NCBI RefSeq assembly: GCF_900107705.1
Contig: NZ_FNRE01000001.1
Coordinates: 1 to 64,000, forward strand
Length of the DNA: 64,000 nt
Reading direction: 5' to 3'
Origin: Prevotella sp. tc2-28
Lineage (GTDB): Bacteria > Bacteroidota > Bacteroidia > Bacteroidales > Bacteroidaceae
The position numbers were made by a program, and so were the translations under genes. This document shows positions 43,033 to 51,012 of this stretch, piece after piece. The stretch's first letter is position 1. Each line of letters begins with the position of its first letter. The notes under the pieces are model-generated. The model saw nothing but the letters and a program-made list of their open reading frames with translations. It was not told the origin of the DNA and ran no database searches.

Positions 43033-44040
43033 ATGAGAAAAGTTTTATTCTGCCTTATGGCTCTGTTGGGCGTGCTGACTCTTTCGGCACAGCGTATTTA
43101 TGATTTCAAGGTAAAGAACGATGCGGGACAGGAGGTGTCGCTCTCAGACTACAAGGGAAAAGTATTGCTGATTGTGAATACCGCTACCCGATGCGGATTC
43201 ACACCACAGTACAAAGACTTGGAGCCACTCTATCAGAAATATCATGCTCAGGGTTTCGAGATTCTTGACTTCCCATGTAATCAGTTCGGTCAGCAGGCTC
43301 CTGGAACTATTCAGCAGATTCACAGCTTCTGCACAGCCAATTTCGACATCCATTTCCCACAGTTCGACAAGATTGATGTAAACGGAGAGCATGCCCATCC
43401 TCTTTATACCTGGTTGAAAGAGCAGACTGGTGGCGGTGACATCAAATGGAACTTCACAAAATTCTTGATAGGGCGCGATGGCAAAGTCATCAAGCGTTAT
43501 GAGTCGCGTGACCAGGTGTCCACCATCGAAGCTGACATGCAGATGGAGGTTAATCCGGTGCTGAGCAATATCATGGCACGTCGCTCCATCCGCAAATACC
43601 TCGACAAGCCTGTGGAGCATGAGAAACTTGAAACCATAGCCCTTGCTGGCATCAATGCACCGAGTGCCATGAACCGCCAAAATTGGGCTGTGCGTATCAT
43701 CGAAGACCCACAGCTGATGGCTGATGTAAAAGGGCAGACCCGTAATGCGCCCAACCTTATTTGTGTCTGTACTCCGGCAAACGGCAGATTCGACCTTGAC
43801 GCAGGTCTTATGGGACAGAATATGATGCTGGCGGCACAGGCATTGGGGCTTGGAACTTGCATTCAGACTGGACCAGTTCGATTCCTGACAAATGACGAGA
43901 AAGCCAAGGCTTTCCGCGACAGTCTTGACATCCCTGCCGACTACAAACTGCTTTATGTCATCTCCATTGGCTATCCCGATGAACAGCCTGATGCCAAACC
44001 CCGTGATGCTTCGAAAGTGAAATACCTGTCAAATAAGTAA
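43033..44040 (+). CDS. Glutathione peroxidase-nitroreductase fusion, exported
   Basis: A 335-residue two-domain protein from the start at 43033, with signal peptide MRKVLFCLMALLGVLTLSAQ. Residues about 22-165 form a glutathione peroxidase/thioredoxin-dependent peroxidase domain: peroxidatic Cys54 in NTATRCGFTPQ, Gln in FPCNQFGQ, and Trp-Asn in KWNFTKF. Residues about 172-335 form a nitroreductase-like flavin domain (IMARRSIRKYLDKPVEHEKLETIALAGINAPSAMNRQNWAVRII; GLMGQNMMLAAQALGLGTC; LYVISIGYPDE). The frame is open from 42901, but the first 44 codons resemble a hydrolase remnant, so I start at the signal peptide. The pairing suggests a peroxide-removing enzyme with its own flavin module outside the cytoplasm; this is inference. 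Confidence 0.85.
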   Translation: MRKVLFCLMALLGVLTLSAQRIYDFKVKNDAGQEVSLSDYKGKVLLIVNTATRCGFTPQYKDLEPLYQKYHAQGFEILDFPCNQFGQQAPGTIQQIHSFCTANFDIHFPQFDKIDVNGEHAHPLYTWLKEQTGGGDIKWNFTKFLIGRDGKVIKRYESRDQVSTIEADMQMEVNPVLSNIMARRSIRKYLDKPVEHEKLETIALAGINAPSAMNRQNWAVRIIEDPQLMADVKGQTRNAPNLICVCTPANGRFDLDAGLMGQNMMLAAQALGLGTCIQTGPVRFLTNDEKAKAFRDSLDIPADYKLLYVISIGYPDEQPDAKPRDASKVKYLSNK

Positions 44041-44041
44041 T

Positions 44042-44211
44042 TATTTATGTTATAATTACAGGACGGAGCCAAAAGACATCAAGAACTACCTATACGGGCA
44101 TGGATTTGTGTACAGCGAGAAGCAGAAACAGTTCCGCCCGATAGGATATGACGAAGTAACTAGATGATAACAAAGACCAGTTCTTACGAATTCATCTTAT
44201 TCAATGACTAA
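44042..44211 (+). pseudogene. Two short overlapping ORF remnants
   Basis: One frame ends YRTEPKDIKNYLYGHGFVYS, then EKQKQFRPIGYDEVTR, with its stop at 44165-44167 and has no start codon. A second frame begins with the ATG at 44164 (ATGA overlap), encodes MITKTSSYEFILFND and stops at 44209-44211. The overlap resembles two coupled genes reduced to the end of the first and the beginning of the second. I recognise neither family. Confidence 0.4.
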
Positions 44212-44216
44212 AAAAT

Positions 44217-45410
44217 TCATTTCAAAATCTCTTCCAATAATGATTTCCAGCAGCCAGGGATAATGATATGATGATTACCGATAGGATTAGTCAAGAAATA
44301 GGAAACTTGACTTTTATCCGACAGCTGTATTACCTGTTGAGTACGACAGAGGTCTGGTTTTGACTGATTCCTGACCAATGTACCCTCTGCGATGAAACTG
44401 CGGGACAAGTCGCCAGACACCTTGAATACAGTGACCGCCCCTTCTTTCATATATCCCCTGATTCCCACACCAATGCCCGATTCAAAATGTGTGTCGAACT
44501 CATAACGCTCAACCATGTTCAACGGAATAGTACAATGGGCAAAGAGAATCTCACCTGTTTCCGGGTCAATGGCTGAGGGATTTGCCTGAAAGCCAGACAG
44601 CCCAGTAATAGATTGGATGATCTTCATCGACAACATGGCCGGAACATCACCCTCGCAGCCTGCCACAAAGCCTTCGGAATTCAGCTTTGCCAAAGCCAGA
44701 CAGCCAGTATTCTTCACTGTGTTCAGCAAATCAAAGCATCGTAATGTAAGACCTTGGAGCTGTTGCTTGTCAATGATGTCTCTCAGTGCCATGTATATCC
44801 TGTTGGCTCCTGGAAGAGATTTTCTTATCATTTCCCTGTCAGATGATTCACTTGGCATCTTTTCTGGAATGGCAGCAATCGTATCAAGAAGGTTATTCAT
44901 AGGCACATCCACTAATTCCACACCTAACCGTTGCTTCACAATGCCATAATCAGCATAACTGGAAATCAGCCAGTCAGAAGGCTTGCCGATAACGCCTAAC
45001 CGACAACCATCCATTTTTTTTCTCGCTCCCTCAACCTTTTCCAGGAGTAAGATTCGACTGGTGATATACTCAGGCCTGCCATGAATAATCTCCCCACTGA
45101 AATGATTCTGTCGGAGATAGGAGAGAATTTCCATTGATGCGGCAAGCGAATTACTCTTTCCGGAAGTCAACAAGTAGAAGGGACGGTCTGATTTCTCCCG
45201 CAATTCAGTAAACAGCCCTTTGAAAATGCCTTCCGTACCACCAGTCCTTACAAAGATCAGGTTGAGTGTATGCCTTCCATAATCGGAATAGTCGCTGCCC
45301 TTGAACAAATGGTCTATACCAAGACTGTCAAGAAAATCCTTGGTTACAGCATCGACAGCTTGCTCGTCGTGTAGTTCTGATGTCAGTGTAAATATCGCAG
45401 TTTGAGCCAT
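44217..45410 (-). CDS. L-fucose isomerase-like protein
   Basis: A 397-residue cytoplasmic protein. Segments NLIFVRTGGTEGIFKGLF, RPFYLLTSGKSNSLAASMEILSYLR and CEGDVPAMLSMKIIQSITGLSGFQANPSAIDPETGEILFAHCTIPLNMV resemble the L-fucose/L-arabinose isomerase superfamily, including the metal-ligand Glu-Gly-Asp region and the final His. It is shorter than true FucI (about 590), so the substrate is unknown. The start at 45410 (MAQTAIFTL) is used because an upstream in-frame ATG at 45482 lies inside the PrsW-like gene. Last gene of a four-gene operon. Confidence 0.75.
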   Translation of the reverse strand: MAQTAIFTLTSELHDEQAVDAVTKDFLDSLGIDHLFKGSDYSDYGRHTLNLIFVRTGGTEGIFKGLFTELREKSDRPFYLLTSGKSNSLAASMEILSYLRQNHFSGEIIHGRPEYITSRILLLEKVEGARKKMDGCRLGVIGKPSDWLISSYADYGIVKQRLGVELVDVPMNNLLDTIAAIPEKMPSESSDREMIRKSLPGANRIYMALRDIIDKQQLQGLTLRCFDLLNTVKNTGCLALAKLNSEGFVAGCEGDVPAMLSMKIIQSITGLSGFQANPSAIDPETGEILFAHCTIPLNMVERYEFDTHFESGIGVGIRGYMKEGAVTVFKVSGDLSRSFIAEGTLVRNQSKPDLCRTQQVIQLSDKSQVSYFLTNPIGNHHIIIPGCWKSLLEEILK

Positions 45411-45423
45411 AAATTTTAAAGTA

Positions 45424-46470
45424 TCAGTTCTTCTTGCATTCAGCCCGGAGATCTTCGAGCGCTTTATATTCTGCCGGATCATATTTCACGATAGGAGCGA
45501 TAGTCATTCTGGCTGCATGGCCAAGTCTTTTCTCAAGAAGTTTATACTCCGTGTATTGCGAAAGAATCAGTTCCTTCATCTCGTCGGTCAGGGGGAGTTC
45601 GCGCTCTAAACCCGATTCCCGCAGCATCACCCGACTTCTGGATGCTACCGACAGTTCTACATGCAGTTGTACATAACAGATAATATCGAAGAAATCCTCT
45701 GGGGGGAAAGCGTCCTTGACCGACTCGAGGAATTTGCCGGTTGAGGTGTCGTCCAAATGACCCGCCTTGATGGAGTCAAGTAGGCTTAGTTGTTTGTCGA
45801 GCCCAGTGTCTATCCAGCTATGGATCATTTCTACGTCGTAGAAGTAGGTCCATACCAATAGGCCTCCCAACGTGCCAGTGACGAGAAAAAACTGCACCAG
45901 CGGCACGAAATGGAAGGTGTTGTGGAACACGTGCAGCACAGGTGCTTCCGATAACAGGAATACAGACATTGCAATGTCGCTCTTTTTGATGACTGATCGG
46001 GAACGGGAATATTCAATCATACGTACTATCAGCATGAATCCGGCAGCGACAATGGCACTGCAGCCCATGTGGACAAGGGCCACCTCCAGACCTCGGAAAA
46101 GAACGGTGCCAAGACCCATTCCATCGCCCCACAGCAGGTAGAAGATGTTCTCAAGAATGGAGAAACCGCCACCGACGGCTGCACCGCAGATGACGCTGTC
46201 GATGAAGAACACGATTTTCTTGCGGCTGGCCAACCAAAGAAGCGGGATGCCTTTGACGATCTCTTCTATGATGGGGTTGACGGAATCAGACTGACTTTCG
46301 GGAATAATCTTACCTGTCAATTGGAACAGGGCAAAACAGGCCAACGCTGTCAGCATACCACCTAGAATCAATAGGAGAAGGCGCTTTACGCTGATGAGCG
46401 AGAATTTGTCGATCTGATAGACGACAAAGATGTAGATGACAACGGGGAGGAGAGCAGCGACAAATAACAT
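45424..46470 (-). CDS. PrsW-like glutamic intramembrane protease
   Basis: A 348-residue membrane protein with about six to eight helices in the first 210 residues and a cytosolic helical tail. PrsW/Abi-like motifs are visible: EEIVKG (Glu69-Glu70), GFSILENIFY (Glu107), a His in ALVHMG (His134) and HVFHNTFH (His180, His183). Such proteases cleave anti-sigma factors or other membrane substrates. Its start overlaps the stop of the large upstream gene (TAATG), so the two are translationally coupled. The coupled partner, a surface/metallopeptidase protein, may be its substrate or sensor; this is only a positional inference. Confidence 0.82.
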   Translation of the reverse strand: MLFVAALLPVVIYIFVVYQIDKFSLISVKRLLLLILGGMLTALACFALFQLTGKIIPESQSDSVNPIIEEIVKGIPLLWLASRKKIVFFIDSVICGAAVGGGFSILENIFYLLWGDGMGLGTVLFRGLEVALVHMGCSAIVAAGFMLIVRMIEYSRSRSVIKKSDIAMSVFLLSEAPVLHVFHNTFHFVPLVQFFLVTGTLGGLLVWTYFYDVEMIHSWIDTGLDKQLSLLDSIKAGHLDDTSTGKFLESVKDAFPPEDFFDIICYVQLHVELSVASRSRVMLRESGLERELPLTDEMKELILSQYTEYKLLEKRLGHAARMTIAPIVKYDPAEYKALEDLRAECKKN

Positions 46471-49400
46471 TATAACAGTTTGAGTGAGATCATGAATTCA
46501 TTGTTTCCACGTTTCCCGCCATCGAATCCTGCTGGTGCAAACAGATGGCCGTAGCCAATAGACAATGTTGTCTTGAGATAATTCAGGAACACCAGTTCGG
46601 TGGTCAGCTGGATACCTGTACTATAGTACATCTTGTGGGATGCGTGGGGATTCCAGGCGGAGAGCCCCGTTCCGAATAACGAGCACTGGATCCACGTCGG
46701 ATAGCAGAACAGCGCACCGAAGTTGTTGAGACGGAGCGGGCGCAGGTTGAGCTCTGCCGTCGCCTTGGCATAGGAGTGTGCCGGGATAGCATCGATGTCA
46801 GCACCTGGCATCGCTAAGGTCGTACGATATTGGAAGGCATTCCTATTATCAACATAGTTATTGCGGAAACCACCGAAATAGGTATTGCCAAACACAGAAT
46901 CTTCATCTCCGAAGTTATGACCTGCTGACGTACGGAGCCAGAACGAGGTGTTTCTGTCAAAGGGAACCAATGTGCCGAAGTTACCTGTAGCCTCTACTGA
47001 GGGATAAAACCGTCCGCCTGCCAGATAGCCGTAGCCTTCAACGCCTAACTCGTAGCCCTGCTCTTTCATCACGCCTCCCAACGAGGTGCGGGTCTTTGAC
47101 CACTTCCCGTAAACCGATGCCGTCTGCATCGAACTGACATCCTGCACCTCAATCTCCTGATACAAGGGCAGCGCATCCATGTCGCCGTAGGCAGCGACAG
47201 AGAAGCCCCATGATTTGTTATACGGCGAGATCAACGTGTTGGTATAGTCGTAGGCCAGCTGCACCACATAACCCTTACGGCTTTTCCGCATCGGACCGAA
47301 GAGGTCGTAGAAGTCCGTATGGTTCCAGGCGGCCTTGACGTTCCAGAAGAAGTATTTCCAGTCGAAGTCAACATGGAATTTGTTCTTCCAGGAATTGTTA
47401 CTCCAAGGGGAGAGACCGACTGACATTTTCATGCTGCTCAGTCCCACGGGGTCGTTCACGTTAAAGCGATAGCCTAACACGGGGGTCATGTGATTCCACG
47501 CTCTGGAATCGGTAAAACCGCTGATGATTGGATAGGCTCCTGCGAACCTCATCTCTTTAAAGACATTGTAGGAGGTGATGTTGTTATAGACATCGCCAAA
47601 GTTCTTTCTGGGATGCGAGTCTCTGAGCAGACCAATCTGTTCCATCGCCTCCCTGTTGTTCTCGTATGCCAGTTGACCGTAGAGTTTCACGGCATTGGCA
47701 TCTTTCACCACCTTACGGGAAAGTAAGACGGGTTGCAGTCCGTCGCGCTTGAATTGGAGCGCCAGCAACTGCCCGGGCATTATCTCCAATGGTGCAAAGA
47801 GGCCGATGTCGGTATTGGTGAGCATCTCCGTCTCGCGTGTCTCTATGTTAATCTGCCAGAGGTTGGAGACTCCCGTATAGTAAGAACTGCCTATCAGATA
47901 CTTGTCGTCGAGCGAGAAGCGGAACTGTCCTAAGTTGCTGTCTTTCCAGGTAATCAGTTTCACGGGCTTGAAGATAGCCTTTGCCAGTTCCTCGGTATTG
48001 AACAGCAAAAGTGTGTGCTCGCCGTTGTCGCCTTGGCTGGTGAACGACAGCCATTTGCCGTCGTGACTGATATCTGAGTCAAAAACGCTCACACCAAACG
48101 GGAAGGCATAGATCACTTCTGGATTCTCCAAATCGCGGTCCAGACGCACAATCGACTGTGTACCACCGTTGGAGAACAGGCCGTAAAGGCAGTCGTGGGT
48201 GTTGTCATACACGATACTGCCGATGCGCTGGTACTTCTTTTTCTTCACAACCTTCTGCTGCTGGATGTCATAGATTTCCAAACCGCGCATCTGCGAATTG
48301 TTCGAGGTATAGATAAGGCGCTGGCCCTTACGGTCAAGTGCTACGTAAGCAGGGTCATAGAGCTGGATGCCGTAGATGTCGTTCAGCCGCTTCTGCTCAC
48401 CTGTCTGCAGGTCAATCTCCGTCATGTGTGCAAAGTCGCCGGGGGCATTCATGGCGGCGTAGGCCTTCTGTGTGGCAGGGTCATAGACGAATGGCGACAC
48501 GGAACCCAGCGGCTCCCGGGTCAGCGGCTTGGTTTCTGTGATGGGATATTGGCGGATGGCGGCGAGGTTCTCTTCCTGATGCTGCTTCTCGTCCTCCTTC
48601 CAGTCGTCCCATACTTTTCTGAGCGACTGGCCATAGACCTTCTTGAACTGTTTGCCGAAGAAGGTGCGACTGTCTGCCGTTCTGTTATAGAACTGGATCA
48701 TCTTCTCGTAGCCGTAGGTCTTGGTGAGGTAGTTCACGAAACGGGTACCATAGAGATAGGCATTGGCGCCCACCTGGAAGTCCTTCGTGGAACCTTCCGT
48801 CTCCAGGCCCACCACCGAGTAGAGCTTGTCGCCCTCGTTGATGATACTGCGGAAGTACATTTCGTCGTAGCCTCCTAAGGCACGGCCGACACCACCGCCG
48901 AGCCAGGTCTCCATGAAACAGGCAATTCCCTCGTGATACCAACGGGGCGCATACCAGCGGGGCACGCTCAGGTAGCTCCATAGGGCGGAGATGGGCTGAG
49001 ACTTGTCGGTGTCCACCTTAGTACCGAAGAAGCGGCGCCAGTTGAGGTCGCGACGATTGTACTTGTCTGTCATGACGATGTGCGTATATTCGTGCTTGAA
49101 CAACTGACGGTATCGTTCGCTTGAAGGGTTGATGTAATACGACATGTTCAGCGGAGCCATGCCGATCTGTATAAGAGAACGCGGTAATGGCGTTGCGCCG
49201 CCATTACCGTCGTCCTCCCAGTCTGTCAATAACAACAGGGGTGCTTCTGGCTGATAGATGGAATCACTGGTCCATATCTGCTCATGAAGCGCCTTGCCGT
49301 TCTGGTACATGCGTATCATGTGAGGAATGTAGCGAGACAGGTTCTTGTCAAAGAACACCAGCGTGGCTTCGTTCGTCTTATACTGGTAATAGGTCTGCGT

Positions 49401-49478
49401 CTGCCCCTTGGATATACAAGGAATCAACAACAGCAGAAAAACAGCAATACAGTTACGCATATACAACGCTGTTGTCAT
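46470..49478 (-). CDS. Large exported protein: zinc metallopeptidase-like domain, beta-propeller and outer membrane barrel-like C-terminus
   Basis: A 1002-residue protein with a signal peptide (MRNCIAVFLLLLIPCISKGQ within the N-terminus). Residues about 100-320 resemble a gluzincin MA-clan domain: HEYTH near residue 129 and WYHEGIACFMETW near 184, the second giving the third zinc ligand Glu. A middle section with repeating YDPATQKAY, DRKGQRLIYTSNN, DSDISHDGKWLSFTS and FSLDDKYLIGSSY blocks looks like a TolB/WD40-type propeller. The C-terminal 400 residues consist of amphipathic strands ending in EFMISLKLL, as in outer membrane barrels. An alternative start is 49460. It is coupled by ATGA to the upstream gene. 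Confidence 0.8.
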   Translation of the reverse strand: MTTALYMRNCIAVFLLLLIPCISKGQTQTYYQYKTNEATLVFFDKNLSRYIPHMIRMYQNGKALHEQIWTSDSIYQPEAPLLLLTDWEDDGNGGATPLPRSLIQIGMAPLNMSYYINPSSERYRQLFKHEYTHIVMTDKYNRRDLNWRRFFGTKVDTDKSQPISALWSYLSVPRWYAPRWYHEGIACFMETWLGGGVGRALGGYDEMYFRSIINEGDKLYSVVGLETEGSTKDFQVGANAYLYGTRFVNYLTKTYGYEKMIQFYNRTADSRTFFGKQFKKVYGQSLRKVWDDWKEDEKQHQEENLAAIRQYPITETKPLTREPLGSVSPFVYDPATQKAYAAMNAPGDFAHMTEIDLQTGEQKRLNDIYGIQLYDPAYVALDRKGQRLIYTSNNSQMRGLEIYDIQQQKVVKKKKYQRIGSIVYDNTHDCLYGLFSNGGTQSIVRLDRDLENPEVIYAFPFGVSVFDSDISHDGKWLSFTSQGDNGEHTLLLFNTEELAKAIFKPVKLITWKDSNLGQFRFSLDDKYLIGSSYYTGVSNLWQINIETRETEMLTNTDIGLFAPLEIMPGQLLALQFKRDGLQPVLLSRKVVKDANAVKLYGQLAYENNREAMEQIGLLRDSHPRKNFGDVYNNITSYNVFKEMRFAGAYPIISGFTDSRAWNHMTPVLGYRFNVNDPVGLSSMKMSVGLSPWSNNSWKNKFHVDFDWKYFFWNVKAAWNHTDFYDLFGPMRKSRKGYVVQLAYDYTNTLISPYNKSWGFSVAAYGDMDALPLYQEIEVQDVSSMQTASVYGKWSKTRTSLGGVMKEQGYELGVEGYGYLAGGRFYPSVEATGNFGTLVPFDRNTSFWLRTSAGHNFGDEDSVFGNTYFGGFRNNYVDNRNAFQYRTTLAMPGADIDAIPAHSYAKATAELNLRPLRLNNFGALFCYPTWIQCSLFGTGLSAWNPHASHKMYYSTGIQLTTELVFLNYLKTTLSIGYGHLFAPAGFDGGKRGNNEFMISLKLL

Positions 49479-50527
49479 TTCTCAATGGGGGGTCCCGGCT
49501 TCCTATTCAGCTTTTCACTGTTGTTTGCTGCTGCTGTCTGACTGATGATGTTGCCAATCGCAAGATTGAGATTGCCGCTCTGGCTCTGATTCAGGGCAGG
49601 ATTATTAACGACATTATTCAGCGCGTTGCTGTAAGCCGCCATAATGCTGGCACTATTCATCATCAAAGCATTATAGGGATTTTTCTTACGGTGAGCAAGA
49701 ATTTCCTTCTGGGCATTGCAAAGCTTACTGATCTCAGTGTTGAGAATCTTTGGGCGAATGGCGCTTCCAATCTGGTTGGGAAGCTTCATAGCCTGAGCCA
49801 ACTCACAACTTTGCAGCACAGCGACCTTGGCATTAAGGTCAAGATTTTCCACGGCTGCAAGAGCCTTTTCGCCACTAAGCAGGTTGCCCTTCTTAGCCAA
49901 AGCCTCTGCACTTGCCTTGTCACCATCGAGTGCAGCAGTCATCTGCTGGTACTCCAACCACTGGTCGCGGACAAGCTTCAGATTGTCATCACCCTGGGCT
50001 GTCTCCAGATGCTTGTCGGAGGTCTCAATGAAACGGGTGGCCAAGTTGTTCTGCTTCTGCAGCGTCATGTAAGCCAGTGAAGCGTTGATGGAGGACTGGG
50101 CCAAGTCGGGACACTCCTCACCACTCAGGGCAGCATTCAGGTTGTCGGCTGACTCTGCCAGCGAACTGGCAACGTTGTCCACCAACTCACGCTGGGCGTT
50201 CATATCCTTGAGCACCTCGGCAAATGCGGGGATGTTGCCTGCTACCTCATTTGACAAATTAACCAGCGTGCCGAACTGGACGGTGCGTGTCTGCATCACC
50301 ACCTGGGCTACCACAATACCATCCTTGAATGCTGAATCGGTCTTAAGGAGCTCTTCCATATTAGAAAGGTCCTTAGAAACTTCTTCACGAGAGAATTTTG
50401 CAGCCTTGGCAATATCACCATCGGCCTTGTTAAAATCTACTGGCCAATCAACGAAGAAAGAGGTAATCAAGCCAATTACAAATATTGCTGCTACTGAGCA
50501 CAGGATAATAATACGTTTCTTTTTCAT
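49475..50527 (-). CDS. Membrane-anchored helical protein of unknown function
   Basis: A 350-residue protein with an N-terminal hydrophobic anchor (MKKKRIIILCSVAAIFVIGL and on to about residue 26) followed by a long, almost entirely helical, alanine- and asparagine-rich exported part with probable coiled coils. The C-terminus is proline/lysine-rich (KLNRKPGPPIEK). I recognise no family. It is the first gene of the operon with the metallopeptidase-propeller-barrel protein, PrsW-like protease and isomerase-like gene; its stop overlaps the next start. A -7 box TATTTTTG (50608-50601) lies upstream. Confidence 0.8.
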   Translation of the reverse strand: MKKKRIIILCSVAAIFVIGLITSFFVDWPVDFNKADGDIAKAAKFSREEVSKDLSNMEELLKTDSAFKDGIVVAQVVMQTRTVQFGTLVNLSNEVAGNIPAFAEVLKDMNAQRELVDNVASSLAESADNLNAALSGEECPDLAQSSINASLAYMTLQKQNNLATRFIETSDKHLETAQGDDNLKLVRDQWLEYQQMTAALDGDKASAEALAKKGNLLSGEKALAAVENLDLNAKVAVLQSCELAQAMKLPNQIGSAIRPKILNTEISKLCNAQKEILAHRKKNPYNALMMNSASIMAAYSNALNNVVNNPALNQSQSGNLNLAIGNIISQTAAANNSEKLNRKPGPPIEK

Positions 50528-50683
50528 AAGCCTAAAAATTTAAGTCCTTAGTTAATCTCTTCTGATGTCAAATAGCATGTGTATGAATACTTTGACATTG
50601 CAAAAATACAAAAAATCTTGTATCATCCATACTTTTTTTTAGTTTTTTCGCATATTTTCTTGCGATACAGGTACATTTTCACG

Positions 50684-50694
50684 CCCCCCCCCCC
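50684..50694 (+). repeat. Homopolymeric C(11) tract in a divergent intergenic region
   Basis: Eleven consecutive C residues stand in an otherwise AT-rich 481-bp intergenic region (50528-51008), about 75 bp upstream of the -7 box for the minus-strand operon. Such tracts change length by slipped-strand mispairing. The position outside coding sequence would allow it to tune expression of the minus operon, but no promoter element overlaps it. Confidence 0.8.
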
Positions 50695-50732
50695 GAAATG
50701 CCTTGATTTCTGACATTCGCTTCAGGAAATAT

Positions 50733-50802
50733 TCCGAGAGTAACAAAAATTACTTTCGGACTATTTATAATTACTTTCGGACTATTTATAATTACTTTCG
50801 GA
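50733..50802. repeat. TTACTTTCGGA repeat cluster
   Basis: TCCGAGAGTAA (50733-50743) faces TTACTTTCGGA (50750-50760), and the 11-mer is then repeated at 50771-50781 and 50792-50802 with the identical spacer CTATTTATAA, giving a 21-bp period. The same TCCGAAAGTAA/TTACTTTCGGA pair occurs after the lut operon at 9855-9882. Confidence 0.85.
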
Positions 50803-50934
50803 GAAACTCAAGTCATCTTCTCCGCCTCAAGTGCCAATTGTCCATTGATTTGCAGTTTTACAATTATGTGCCATAATTCTCTTAAAGTATTATAATGTTG
50901 GCTGCAAAGACACGAATAATAAAGGAAAAATAAG

Positions 50935-51012
50935 TACCTTTGCAGCGTGTTTTAATAGTAATTATGAGATATAATGGCAAAAGACGACAATAGAGATTAT
51001 TCTTTAATATGA
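50935..51012 (+). promoter_or_regulatory. -7 promoter box and 12-codon leader ORF before the solute-binding gene
   Basis: TACCTTTG (50935-50942) is a perfect -7 box. A short ORF MAKDDNRDYSLI runs from 50974 to its TGA at 51010-51012, overlapping the ATG of the next gene (51009) as ATGA. This leader could couple translation to the downstream gene. No clear -33 box is present. Confidence 0.45.
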
